A stretch of DNA of 64,000 nt from JADZAI01 sp046348585 (GTDB lineage: Bacteria > Pseudomonadota > Alphaproteobacteria > Micropepsales > Micropepsaceae). The stretch is taken from NCBI GenBank assembly GCA_046348585.1, contig JAXMDZ010000003.1, positions 62,001 to 126,000 on the forward strand. The letters run 5' to 3'. The notes beneath the pieces were generated by a model. That model had not been told where the DNA came from and searched no databases. It saw only the letters and a list, made by a program, of their open reading frames with translations. Shown piece after piece: positions 1-8,061 of the stretch. The position numbers and the translations under genes were made by a program. Position 1 is the first letter of the stretch. Each line of letters begins with the position of its first letter.

Positions 1-2
1 GG

Positions 3-740
3 CGCATCGCGCACGAGATCAAGAATCCGCTGACCCCCATCCAGCTGTCGGCCGAACGGCTGCGCCGCAAATACGGCAAGGAGATCGTCACCGAGCCCGA
101 AATCTTCGAGCAGTGCACGCAGACCATCATCCGCCAGGTCGGCGATATCGGCCGCATGGTGGACGAGTTCTCGTCGTTCGCGCGAATGCCGACGCCGACG
201 ATGCGGGTGGAGGATGCGAGCGAGCTGCTGCGTCAGGCGGTGTTCCTGCAGAGCGTCGGCAACCCCGAGATCGACTACAAGGTGAACATGCCGCCGGAGC
301 CGGTCCATCTGGTGTGCGACGGCCGTCTGGTGGCGCAGGCGCTGACCAATGTCCTCAAGAACGCCGCGGAATCGGTCGCGACCCGGTTCTCGTCGGACGG
401 AGAGGACGACCGGACGCATCAGATGTCGCCGGGCGGGAAAATCGAGGCGACGCTCGTGCAGGGCGCGCAGGGCGTGACGGTCGAGATCGTCGACAACGGC
501 ATCGGCCTGCCGGGGCAGGACCGCGACCGCCTGACCGAGCCTTACGTCACCACGCGCGGGCGCGGCACCGGGCTCGGCCTCGCCATCGTCAAGAAGATCA
601 TGGAGGACCACGCCGGCTCGATCGCGCTGGTGGATTCTCCCGAGACGGGCGGGGCGAAGGTCACCCTCTCGTTCCCGCTGACCAACAAACCAGTTTCCCA
701 CGAAGACGGTTCCGATGAGCAAGACGTCAAACTGGCATAG
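3..740 (+). CDS. ntrY: Sensor histidine kinase NtrY, C-terminal part (5' end outside window)
   Basis: Membrane sensor kinase of the NtrYX two-component system, which phosphorylates NtrX in response to nitrogen or redox state. The reading frame is open from the window's first bases, so only the kinase core is present. The H box (AHEIKNPLTPIQLSAERLR, phospho-acceptor His) lies at about 9-65. The N box (NVLKNAAESV) follows near 349-378, then the G1 box (VDNGIGLP) and G2 box (GRGTGLGLAIVKKI), which form the ATP-binding fold. The PTPIQ-type H box is typical of NtrY/NtrB kinases. Its end overlaps the start of ntrX by 26 bases, so the two are probably translationally coupled. The membrane and HAMP/PAS regions lie upstream and cannot be seen. 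Confidence 0.95.
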   Translation, partial: RIAHEIKNPLTPIQLSAERLRRKYGKEIVTEPEIFEQCTQTIIRQVGDIGRMVDEFSSFARMPTPTMRVEDASELLRQAVFLQSVGNPEIDYKVNMPPEPVHLVCDGRLVAQALTNVLKNAAESVATRFSSDGEDDRTHQMSPGGKIEATLVQGAQGVTVEIVDNGIGLPGQDRDRLTEPYVTTRGRGTGLGLAIVKKIMEDHAGSIALVDSPETGGAKVTLSFPLTNKPVSHEDGSDEQDVKLA

Positions 741-2130
741 GGCGCCGGAGGTACTGGTCGTCGACGACGAAGCGGATATCCGCGAGTTGATCGCCGGCAT
801 CCTGTCGGACGAGGGCTACGAGACGCGGCTGGCGAAGGACGCCGACGGCGCGCTGGCCGCCGTCAGGGCGCGCCAGCCGGCCATCGTGGTGCTCGACATC
901 TGGCTTCAGGGCAGCCGGATCGACGGCCTCGCGGTTCTGGAGGAGATCAAGCGCGATTGCCCGGATCTGCCGGTCATCGTCATCTCGGGCCACGGCACCA
1001 TCGAGACCGCCGTCGCGGCGATCAAGCGCGGCGCTTACGATTTCATCGAGAAGCCGTTCAAATCCGACCGGCTGCTGATCCTCGTGGAGCGCGCGCTGGA
1101 ATCGGCGAAGCTGCGCCGCGAGAACGAGGAGCTGCGGCAGCGGTCGAGCGAGGATTTCGATCTCGTCGGGCGCTCCAGCATCATCACGCAGCTTCGCCAG
1201 ACGATCGAGAAGGTCGCGCCGACCGGCAGCCGGGTGCTGATCACCGGGCCGGCGGGGTCGGGCAAGGAAGTCGTGGCGCGGCTCATCCACGCGCGCTCGC
1301 GCCGGGCCCGCAATCCGTTCGTCGCGCTCAACTGCGCCATCATGGCGCCCGACCGGATGGAGCAGGAATTGTTCGGCGTCGAGGGCCAGGACGGGGTCGG
1401 CCGCAAGGTCGGCCTGCTGGAGCAGGCGCATGGCGGAACGCTCTATCTGGACGAAGTGGCGGACATGCCGCTGGAAACCCAGGGCAAGATCCTCAGGGTT
1501 CTGCTGGACCAGACCTTCACGCGCCTCGACGGCGCTCAGCGGGTTCAGGTCGATGTGCGCATCATCTCGTCCTCCAGCCGCGACCTGCGGCGCGAGATCG
1601 CCGACGGGAATCTGCGCGAAGACCTGTTCCACCGGCTTGGCGTCGTGCCGATCCGCGTGCCCTCGCTGGCCGAGCGGCGCGACGACATTCCTTTCCTGGT
1701 CGAGCATTTCCTCAGCCGCTTCGCGCGGATGTATGGGGGACATTCGTGCCGGATCGGCGAGGACGCGATGGCGGCGCTTCAGGCGCATGACTGGCCGGGC
1801 AATGTCCGTCAGCTGCGCAACAATATCGAGCGGCTGGTGATCCTGACCTCCGATCAGCCGGACGCGATGATCAAGGCCGACATGCTGCCGATCGAGGTGA
1901 GTTCGTCCGCGCCCGCCGTGACGCAGGGACCGTCGGGCGAGCACATCATCTCGCTGCCGCTGCGCGAGGCGCGCGAGATGTTCGAGCGCGAATACCTCGT
2001 CGCCCAGATCAACCGGTTCGGCGGCAATATCTCGCGGACGGCGGCCTTCATCGGGATGGAGCGCTCGGCCCTGCACCGCAAGCTCAAGACGCTCGGCGTC
2101 GGCTCGCGCGGCGACGAAATCGCGTCGTAG
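715..2130 (+). CDS. ntrX: Nitrogen regulation response regulator NtrX
   Basis: DNA-binding response regulator partnered with NtrY. A receiver domain occupies residues 10-125, with an acidic pocket at D17/D18, phospho-acceptor D61 and conserved K113. It is followed by an AAA+ domain with Walker A GPAGSGKE (178-185) and Walker B GTLYLDEV (241-248). A Fis-type helix-turn-helix ends the protein (NISRTAAFIGMERSALHRK). Between Walker A and Walker B, where NtrC-type activators carry GAFTGA, the sequence reads LFGVEGQDGVGRKVG, so the sigma-54 contact loop is missing. This fits NtrX proteins that do not act as classical sigma-54 activators. The ATG at 715 overlaps ntrY, and dat starts 9 bases downstream, suggesting one operon. 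Confidence 0.96.
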   Translation: MSKTSNWHRAPEVLVVDDEADIRELIAGILSDEGYETRLAKDADGALAAVRARQPAIVVLDIWLQGSRIDGLAVLEEIKRDCPDLPVIVISGHGTIETAVAAIKRGAYDFIEKPFKSDRLLILVERALESAKLRRENEELRQRSSEDFDLVGRSSIITQLRQTIEKVAPTGSRVLITGPAGSGKEVVARLIHARSRRARNPFVALNCAIMAPDRMEQELFGVEGQDGVGRKVGLLEQAHGGTLYLDEVADMPLETQGKILRVLLDQTFTRLDGAQRVQVDVRIISSSSRDLRREIADGNLREDLFHRLGVVPIRVPSLAERRDDIPFLVEHFLSRFARMYGGHSCRIGEDAMAALQAHDWPGNVRQLRNNIERLVILTSDQPDAMIKADMLPIEVSSSAPAVTQGPSGEHIISLPLREAREMFEREYLVAQINRFGGNISRTAAFIGMERSALHRKLKTLGVGSRGDEIAS

Positions 2131-2139
2131 GCGGGGTCC

Positions 2140-3003
2140 ATGTCGCGGGTCGCCTTCGTCAACGGAGCCTATCTGCCCTTCGCCGAGGCCGGGGTGCATG
2201 TGGAGGACCGCGGCTTCCAGTTCGCGGACTCGATCTACGAGGTCTGCGCCGTCTCTGACGGCGAGCCGCGCGACATGGACGGCCACCTGAAGCGGCTGGA
2301 GCGTTCGCTGCGCGAACTCGGGCAGGAGATGCCGATGGGGCAGGCCGCCCTGATCGGCCACATCCGCCGGATGATCGCGCTCAACCGGATCCGGAACGGG
2401 ATCGTCTATATCCAGGTGACGCGCGGCGTGGCGCGGCGCGATCATCCGTTCCCCAATCCCGCGCCGCGCCCGACGGTGGTGATGACCGCCCGCCGCATCG
2501 ACGCGGCCAAGGCCGCCGCGATGGCGGTGAAGGGCGTGGCGGTCAAGTCGATGCCCGACATTCGCTGGGGCCGCTGCGACATCAAGACGACGGCGCTGGT
2601 CGCCAACGTGCTGGCCAAGCAGGAGGCGCGGACGGCGGGGGCCTATGAGGCCTGGCTCGTCGATGACGAGGGTTTCGTCACCGAGGGCGCGAGCTCCAAC
2701 GCCTGGATCGTGGACGCTGCGGGCGTTCTGACGACACGCAGCCTCAGCCCCGCGATCCTGCCGGGGATCACGCGCGAGGCCGTGCTGGCGCTCGCCCGAG
2801 AGCGGCAACTTCCGATTGCGGAGCGGCCGTTCACACTGGCGGAGGCGTTCGCGGCGCGCGAGGCCTTCATGACCTCGGCGGGCGCATTCGTGATGCCGGT
2901 GGTCAGGATCGACGGCCAGCCGGTGGGCGGGGGCGCGCCGGGGCCGGTCGCCACGGCGCTGCGGGCGGACTACATTCGTTCGCACCTGCGGCAAGAAAGC
3001 TGA
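2140..3003 (+). CDS. dat: D-amino-acid transaminase (class IV PLP aminotransferase)
   Basis: Fold-type IV PLP enzyme of 287 residues, expected to exchange amino groups between D-amino acids and 2-oxo acids in the cytoplasm, supplying D-Glu/D-Ala for cell wall or degrading D-amino acids. The N-terminal block (VEDRGFQFADSIYEV) is typical of the family. The Schiff-base lysine is K149 in DIKTTALVANVLAKQ, and the PLP-binding Glu lies in EGASSNAW near residue 181. The ATG at 2140 sits 9 bases after ntrX, in the ntrX-dat-hfq-hflX order common in alphaproteobacteria. Branched-chain aminotransferase or aminodeoxychorismate lyase are alternatives, but the K149 block and the gene order favour Dat. Confidence 0.88.
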   Translation: MSRVAFVNGAYLPFAEAGVHVEDRGFQFADSIYEVCAVSDGEPRDMDGHLKRLERSLRELGQEMPMGQAALIGHIRRMIALNRIRNGIVYIQVTRGVARRDHPFPNPAPRPTVVMTARRIDAAKAAAMAVKGVAVKSMPDIRWGRCDIKTTALVANVLAKQEARTAGAYEAWLVDDEGFVTEGASSNAWIVDAAGVLTTRSLSPAILPGITREAVLALARERQLPIAERPFTLAEAFAAREAFMTSAGAFVMPVVRIDGQPVGGGAPGPVATALRADYIRSHLRQES

Positions 3004-3028
3004 CGCACCGTCAAGAGCGATTTCGCAC

Positions 3029-3057
3029 TTGCAGCATTCTGGATTTCCGCCAAATTA
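3029..3057 (+). promoter_or_regulatory. Candidate sigma-70 promoter for hfq
   Basis: A TTGCAG -35-like hexamer (3029-3034) and an AAATTA -10-like hexamer (3052-3057) are separated by 17 bases in the 127-base gap between dat and hfq. The -35 is good and the -10 only moderate. An hfq-specific promoter is plausible because the gap from dat is much larger than the other gaps in this operon. Inference from sequence only. Confidence 0.3.
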
Positions 3058-3130
3058 CGCCCGGCCCCAGATTCACGGCCGCTCGCAACCTGCCCGCGAT
3101 TGTCCGGGCCAAGAATGAGAAAGTCCCGCC

Positions 3131-3382
3131 ATGAGCGAGAAGCAGAACCTGCAGGACGTGTTCCTGAACGCCGTCCGCAAGACCAAGACGCCGCTGACCG
3201 TGTTTCTGGTCAACGGGGTGAAGCTGCAGGGCGTGATCACCTGGTTCGACAATTTTTGCGTTCTCCTGCGCCGCGACGGCCACTCGCAGCTGGTGTACAA
3301 GCACGCGATCTCGACCGTGATGCCCTTGAACCCGGTGCAGTTGTTTGAGCAGGAAACCGAAGGCCTCGAAAACGGGCGCTAA
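3131..3382 (+). CDS. hfq: RNA chaperone Hfq
   Basis: Hexameric Sm-like RNA chaperone that pairs small RNAs with target mRNAs. The 83 residues match the short alphaproteobacterial form. Sm1 contains the proximal-face signature QDVFLNAVRKTKTPLTVFLVNG and Sm2 contains YKHAIST. The RNA-binding Gln and the FLVNGVKLQG strand are intact, and the C-terminal tail is short and acidic. The ATG at 3131 is preceded by a GAGAAAG Shine-Dalgarno-like sequence. The 3' end overlaps the hflX start by 38 bases, so the two are likely cotranscribed as in many proteobacteria. Confidence 0.98.
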   Translation: MSEKQNLQDVFLNAVRKTKTPLTVFLVNGVKLQGVITWFDNFCVLLRRDGHSQLVYKHAISTVMPLNPVQLFEQETEGLENGR

Positions 3383-4736
3383 GGACGGCGGGCAGCGGCC
3401 CGCGATCGTCCTGCACCCTTACGACAAGTCGGGGCGGGGCGGCGGCGGGCGCAGTCCGGAAGGCGCTCTGGCGGAAGCCGCGGGCCTGACGCTGGCGATC
3501 GGCATGACGCCGGTCGCCGAAATCCTCATCCCCATGACGGCGCCGCGTCCGTCGACCTATCTCGGCGAGGGAAAGGTCGAGGAGATCGCGGCGATGTGCG
3601 AGGAGGCGGAGCCGGAAGTCGTCGTATTCGACGGCGCGCTGTCGCCCGTGCAGCAGCGCAATCTTGAGAAGGCGCTGAAGGCCAAGGTCATCGACCGGAC
3701 CGGGCTGATCCTCGAAATCTTCGGCGAACGCGCGCGGACCAAGGAAGGCCGGCTGCAGGTCGAACTGGCGCATCTCAACTACCAGAAGAGCCGGCTGGTG
3801 CGGTCGTGGACCCACCTCGAGCGCCAGCGGGGCGGCTTCGGCTTCCTCGGCGGCCCCGGCGAATCTCAGATCGAGACCGACCGCCGCCTGATCGGCGAGC
3901 GCATCGCCAAGATCCGCAAGGAACTGGCGGAGACGGTGCGGACGCGCGAGCTGCACCGCACCGCGCGGCGGCGCGTGCCGTATCCGATCGTCGCGCTGGT
4001 CGGCTACACCAATGCCGGCAAGTCCACGCTGTTCAACGCGCTGACGCGGGCCGAGGTGCTGGCCGAGGACATGCTGTTCGCGACGCTCGATCCGACGATG
4101 CGGGCGATCCGGCTGCCCGGCGGGCGGCAGGCGGTGCTGTCGGACACGGTGGGCTTCATCTCGGACCTGCCGACCCAGCTGGTCGCCGCCTTCCGGGCGA
4201 CGCTGGAAGAGGTGCTGGAGGCCGATCTGGTGCTCCATGTGCGGGACATCTCGCACCCGGACAGCGATGCCCAGCGGCAGGACGTCGAGGCGGTGCTGGC
4301 CGAACTCGGCATCGAGGGCGAGCGGCTGGATCAGGTGGTCGAGGTCTGGAACAAGATCGACGCGCTGTCGGCCGACGACGCCGCGGCGGCGCGCCGGCGG
4401 GGCAGCCGTCCGGGGCCGCGCGGGCCGATCGCCATTTCGGCGATCACGGGCGAGGGGTTGGACCAGCTGAAGGCGGCCATCGAGCAGCGGCTGTCGGCGC
4501 ATGAGGTGCAGCTGAAAGTCACGGTGGCGGCCGGGGACGGGCAGGGGCTCGCCTGGGCCTACAGCCATGCCTCGGTCAGGGGCCGGACCGACAAGCCGGA
4601 CGGGCGGGTCGAGCTGAAACTATCGGTGCCGGTGGACAAGGAAGCGGTCTTCCGGGACCGGTTTCCGGCCGGGGGTAAACAGCGTTCGGCGAAACCGAAG
4701 ACGGCGCGCCCAAAACACCGCAAGCTAGCAGACTAA
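3345..4736 (+). CDS. hflX: GTPase HflX
   Basis: Ribosome-associated GTPase that splits stalled 70S ribosomes under stress. It has an N-terminal HflX domain (residues 1-190, with the QVELAHLNYQ and GPGESQIETDRR blocks) followed by a TRAFAC GTPase domain. G1 is GYTNAGKST, G3 is DTVGF and G4 is NKID. The frame has no ATG or GTG in its first part; the first usable codon is TTG at 3345, inside the end of hfq, which suggests translation coupled to hfq. The C-terminus extends past the GTPase domain with a basic tail. It ends convergently with mazG, sharing three bases. Confidence 0.95.
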   Translation: MSRKPKASKTGAKDGGQRPAIVLHPYDKSGRGGGGRSPEGALAEAAGLTLAIGMTPVAEILIPMTAPRPSTYLGEGKVEEIAAMCEEAEPEVVVFDGALSPVQQRNLEKALKAKVIDRTGLILEIFGERARTKEGRLQVELAHLNYQKSRLVRSWTHLERQRGGFGFLGGPGESQIETDRRLIGERIAKIRKELAETVRTRELHRTARRRVPYPIVALVGYTNAGKSTLFNALTRAEVLAEDMLFATLDPTMRAIRLPGGRQAVLSDTVGFISDLPTQLVAAFRATLEEVLEADLVLHVRDISHPDSDAQRQDVEAVLAELGIEGERLDQVVEVWNKIDALSADDAAAARRRGSRPGPRGPIAISAITGEGLDQLKAAIEQRLSAHEVQLKVTVAAGDGQGLAWAYSHASVRGRTDKPDGRVELKLSVPVDKEAVFRDRFPAGGKQRSAKPKTARPKHRKLAD

Positions 4737-5536
4737 AGCCCCTCGGCCTTGGCCTGATCCCATAGGGCGTCCATCTCGGCGAGCGTGGACTGATCAGGTG
4801 TTTTACCTTTTAAATGAAGTAATTGTTCGATTTTCTTGAACCTTTGAATAAACTTGAGATTGGTCATCGCAAGGGCCTTTTCCGGGTCGTGGCCGAGCTT
4901 GCGGGCGAGGTTGGCGACGACGAACAGAACGTCGCCCAGCTCGGCTTCGACCTCCTCCGGGGGCGCGCCTTCGGCGAGCGCCGCCTTCACCTCGCCGATC
5001 TCCTCCTCCAGCTTGGCGAAGACGTGGGAGGCATCCGGCCAGTCGAAGCCGACCCGGGCGGCGCGCTGCTGGAGCTTCAGGGCGCGGGGCAGGGCGGGAA
5101 GGGTGCGGGGCACGTCGTCGAGGACGCCCTGGGCGGGCGCGGCCGGTTTCGCGGCGCGCTCGGCGGCCTTGATGACCTCCCAGTCCGCGGTCTGTTCGGC
5201 GGCGGTGCGGGGCGGTGCGTCGCCGAAGACATGGGGGTGGCGGCGGACCATCTTGGTCTCGATCGCCTCGACCACGTCGGCGAAGGCGAAGTGCCCGGCC
5301 TCCTCGGCCATGCGGGCGTGGAAGACGACCTGGAAGAGCAGGTCGCCCAACTCGTCGCGCAGGGCCGCCATGTCGCCCTGCTCGATGGCGTCGGCGACCT
5401 CGTAGGCCTCCTCGACCGTGTAGGGGGCGATGGTCGCGAAGGTCTGCTCGCGGTCCCACGGGCAGCCGCCCTGCGGCGCGCGGAGGCGCGCCATGAGGGC
5501 GAGTAGATCGGCGATGCGGCCGGGGCCTTCGGTCAT
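4733..5536 (-). CDS. mazG: Nucleoside triphosphate pyrophosphohydrolase MazG
   Basis: All-alpha NTP pyrophosphatase that hydrolyses (d)NTPs to monophosphates and limits misincorporation. It has the usual two tandem MazG domains: the N-terminal one carries CPWDREQT and the metal-binding EEAYE...RDELGDLLFQ, the C-terminal one EEEIGEVKAAL...EAELGDVLF. At 267 residues the length is normal. A 60-base stretch near its 3' end (4801-4860) is only 25% GC and uses A/T-rich codons unlike the rest of the gene, yet it encodes the expected C-terminal helix (FIQRFKKIEQLL). It converges on hflX. Confidence 0.95.
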   Translation of the reverse strand: MTEGPGRIADLLALMARLRAPQGGCPWDREQTFATIAPYTVEEAYEVADAIEQGDMAALRDELGDLLFQVVFHARMAEEAGHFAFADVVEAIETKMVRRHPHVFGDAPPRTAAEQTADWEVIKAAERAAKPAAPAQGVLDDVPRTLPALPRALKLQQRAARVGFDWPDASHVFAKLEEEIGEVKAALAEGAPPEEVEAELGDVLFVVANLARKLGHDPEKALAMTNLKFIQRFKKIEQLLHLKGKTPDQSTLAEMDALWDQAKAEGL

Positions 5537-5558
5537 GCGCTTGCGCCCGCGGTCCGCG

Positions 5559-6932
5559 TCAATCGATCCGCATGGCGGCGATCTCGTCGGCCTCGGCCTG
5601 GCGCTTGCGGGCGATGGCTTCGCGGATCTCGCGCTGCTTGAACTCGTCGATGGGGAAGTTCCACATCGACCAGGCGGTCAGCAGCATGAAGACGAGCGGC
5701 AGGCAGACGAAGGTGAGGGCGAGGCCGAACACCGCATCCGGCGTATTGGTCGAGCCGGGGCGGCCGTCGAAGCCGACCAGCGAGAGCACCGGGTAGGCGA
5801 GGCCCGCCGCCGCGTAGCCGAGCTTGTTGGTCATCACGAGCAGCGAATAGAACAGCGCCGAACGCTCGCTGCCGGTCGCCAGCGTGTCGATGTCGATGAC
5901 GTCGGCCATGATCGAGCGCAGCAGGAAGCCGCCCGCGCCGTAGCCGACGCCGAACAGCACGAAGGCCGGCACCAGCGCCGCGAAACTGCCCTTCGGCACC
6001 AGCAGCAGCAGAGGCAGCAGCGCCGAGGTGTAGAGCAGCGCCATGCAGAGCGTGCGGTGCTTGGAGAAGCGGTAGGACAGCCTGATCCAGAGCGGCACGC
6101 ACACGAGGCCGGCGACGAAATAGATGAAGAGGATGGTCGAGGCGGCCTTCGGCAGCTCGAAATAGTAGGAGATCAGCCAGATGAAGAGCGAGCCGGTGAT
6201 GCCAGGCGCGAGGCCCTGAAGCAGATCGGCCAGCAGCAGCTTGCGCAGCGCCGCGTTGCCGGCGATCAGCCGGATCGCCGCACCGATGTCGAGCTTGTGC
6301 CCCGGGCGAGCGGGCGCCGGAGGTTCGGGCACCACCATCAGCGTGACGAGCACGCTGAGCGGCATGGCGATGACGATGAACCAGCCCATCAGGCCGACCT
6401 TGTCGACCAGCGTCGCCGAGTGATCGAAGGTTTCGAGCAGCACGGGCAGGGCGAGCACCAGCAGAAAGCCCGAGATGCCTGCGAACTCGCGCCAGCCCTG
6501 GACGCGGCTGCGTTCGTGATAGTGGCCGGAAAGCTCGGCCCCCCAGGCGATGTGGCTGATCGCCGCCACCGAATAGGCGAGATAGGAGAGGATCACCCAG
6601 GCGGAAAACCAGGCGATGGTCGCCCCCTGCGGCGGCAGGAAGAGCAGGAAAACCCCGGTGACGAAGAACGGCACGGCGGCGGTGAGCCAGGGCCTGCGCC
6701 GTCCCCAGCGGGTGCGGGTGGTGTCGCTGGCCCAGCCGATCAGCGGATCGACGACAAGGTCGAGCATACGGGCGACCAGCAGGATGAGGCCGACCTGAGC
6801 CTGATCGAGACCGAGGCCGCTGACATAGAAGGGCGCGACATAGACGACGAGCGGCAGTCCTAGGGCCGCCAGCGGCGCGGTGGGCAGCACATAGGCAGCG
6901 ATCGTGCGGCCGGGCAGCGTGAAGCCGGACAT
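5559..6932 (-). CDS. MFS/GPH-family sugar:cation symporter
   Basis: Inner-membrane transporter of 457 residues with about 12 hydrophobic segments. The block LLVARMLDLVVDPLIGWASDTTRTRWGRRRPW (split over residues 50-80) contains the DPLIG and RWGRRRPW signatures of glycoside-pentoside-hexuronide (MelB/XynP-like) symporters. The ATG at 6932 was chosen because it is preceded on the minus strand by AGGGAAGAG at good distance and starts directly before the first membrane helix; an upstream in-frame extension to 7034 would add a non-hydrophobic leader. It is transcribed divergently from the PhyH-like gene, and the two may share an operator. The substrate is unknown. Confidence 0.88.
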   Translation of the reverse strand: MSGFTLPGRTIAAYVLPTAPLAALGLPLVVYVAPFYVSGLGLDQAQVGLILLVARMLDLVVDPLIGWASDTTRTRWGRRRPWLTAAVPFFVTGVFLLFLPPQGATIAWFSAWVILSYLAYSVAAISHIAWGAELSGHYHERSRVQGWREFAGISGFLLVLALPVLLETFDHSATLVDKVGLMGWFIVIAMPLSVLVTLMVVPEPPAPARPGHKLDIGAAIRLIAGNAALRKLLLADLLQGLAPGITGSLFIWLISYYFELPKAASTILFIYFVAGLVCVPLWIRLSYRFSKHRTLCMALLYTSALLPLLLLVPKGSFAALVPAFVLFGVGYGAGGFLLRSIMADVIDIDTLATGSERSALFYSLLVMTNKLGYAAAGLAYPVLSLVGFDGRPGSTNTPDAVFGLALTFVCLPLVFMLLTAWSMWNFPIDEFKQREIREAIARKRQAEADEIAAMRID

Positions 6933-6971
6933 GGATGTACTCTTCCCTGGGCGATGTTGTTGTGCATCCAT

Positions 6972-6986
6972 CTGACCGATTGTCAG
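6972..6986. promoter_or_regulatory. Candidate operator palindrome between divergent genes
   Basis: CTGAC-CGATT-GTCAG is a perfect 5-bp inverted repeat with a 5-base centre, in the 116-base gap between the GPH transporter and the PhyH-like gene. Its position suits a shared repressor or activator site. No regulator gene lies beside it, and short palindromes arise by chance, so confidence is low. Confidence 0.2.
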
Positions 6987-7048
6987 GGCCGCTGTCCATC
7001 GCCGAGGCGGGGGCGGGGCCTCAAAGAAGAACAATCCAGGGAGTGGAC

Positions 7049-7864
7049 ATGGGGCACGATTCCGGGGCGCTGGCCGCCCATGCCGCGCGGCTCGCCCGTG
7101 ACGGCTACACCATCGTCGAGAACGCCATCGAGCCCGATCTGGTCGAGGCGCTGAACGCTTCGCTGGAGCGGCTGGAGCGCGAGCTGGACGCCAAGCCCGC
7201 GATGAACATTTTCGAGGGGCACCGGACAGTCAGAATCTACAATCTGTTGGCCCATGGCGCGCCGTTCGACCGGATACCGGCACATGAGTCCGTGCTGCCG
7301 TTGGTCGAGAACGTGTTGGACGCCGAGTGCCTGATCTCGTCGCTGTCCTCGATCGCCATCGATCCGGGCGAGACGGCGCAGCCGATTCATTCGGACGATC
7401 AGGCCATTCCGCTGGAGAAGCCGCACGCCGCGATCGTGTGCAATTCGATGTGGGCGCTGACCGATTTCACCGAGGAGAACGGCGCGACCCGGATCATTCC
7501 CGGCAGCCATACCGGGCCGAGCCCGGTCTATGGGCAACACTATGACTCGATCCCGGCCGAGATGGGGAAGGGCAGCGTGCTGATCTGGAACGGGGCGCTG
7601 TGGCACGGAGGCGGGGCGAACCGTTCGGGCAAGCGCCGCACGGGCATCGCGATGAATTACTGCGCGGGTTTCATCCGGCAGCAGGAGAACCAGCTGCTCG
7701 GCGTGCCGGCGGCGCTCGCCAAAGGGTTCAGCCGCCGTGTCCAGGCGCTGATGGGCTATGAGCCGTATCGCGGGCTGATCGGGCACATCGACAAGCAGAG
7801 TCCGGCGCAGCTGCTGAACGGCGAAGCTGGCGACTTCCGCTCGATCTGGGATCGCGGACGGTAG
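7049..7864 (+). CDS. Phytanoyl-CoA dioxygenase (PhyH) family protein
   Basis: Non-haem Fe(II)/2-oxoglutarate-dependent oxygenase of 271 residues. The facial triad is visible: HSDDQ provides His and Asp, and LWHGGG the distal His. The Arg of KRRTGIAMNY is placed to bind 2-oxoglutarate. PhyH enzymes hydroxylate diverse small molecules, so the substrate is unknown and phytanoyl-CoA itself should not be assumed. The ATG at 7049 is preceded by AGGGAG at 7037-7042; a longer frame from 6935 would cross the intergenic region. It is divergent from the GPH transporter, which suggests the pair may handle one imported compound, though this is inference. Confidence 0.87.
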   Translation: MGHDSGALAAHAARLARDGYTIVENAIEPDLVEALNASLERLERELDAKPAMNIFEGHRTVRIYNLLAHGAPFDRIPAHESVLPLVENVLDAECLISSLSSIAIDPGETAQPIHSDDQAIPLEKPHAAIVCNSMWALTDFTEENGATRIIPGSHTGPSPVYGQHYDSIPAEMGKGSVLIWNGALWHGGGANRSGKRRTGIAMNYCAGFIRQQENQLLGVPAALAKGFSRRVQALMGYEPYRGLIGHIDKQSPAQLLNGEAGDFRSIWDRGR

Positions 7865-7905
7865 CGGGGCGTCGATGCGCCGCTGCCGAGTTGGTTGGAC
7901 GCCAA

Positions 7906-7933
7906 TTCACCTCTTAGTCGTATAAGATATATT
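7906..7933 (+). promoter_or_regulatory. Candidate promoter upstream of FMN reductase
   Basis: The gap before the FMN reductase holds a strikingly A/T-rich patch (TATAAGATATATTATGG, 7921-7937) in otherwise GC-rich DNA. TTCACC (7906-7911) and TATATT (7928-7933) sit 16 bases apart; TATAAG at 7921 is an alternative -10. The leader to the ATG at 8062 would be about 120 bases. Confidence 0.3.
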
Positions 7934-8061
7934 ATGGAAAATACTGAGTATGGGATTGGGCCGGTTTTCCGGCGTTTCGAGCATCGCCTCCCGTTGGGCC
8001 TTGCGGCGGATGCCGCGTCCACCCAGATGCGCTTGATCTCACCCGCATCGGATCCATCGCC

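Noticed and set aside
727..2994. A long open frame on the minus strand opposite ntrX and dat
   Set aside because: It is antisense to two clearly conserved genes and its product is Arg/Asp/His-rich, as expected from a high-GC antisense frame; no family motif is seen.
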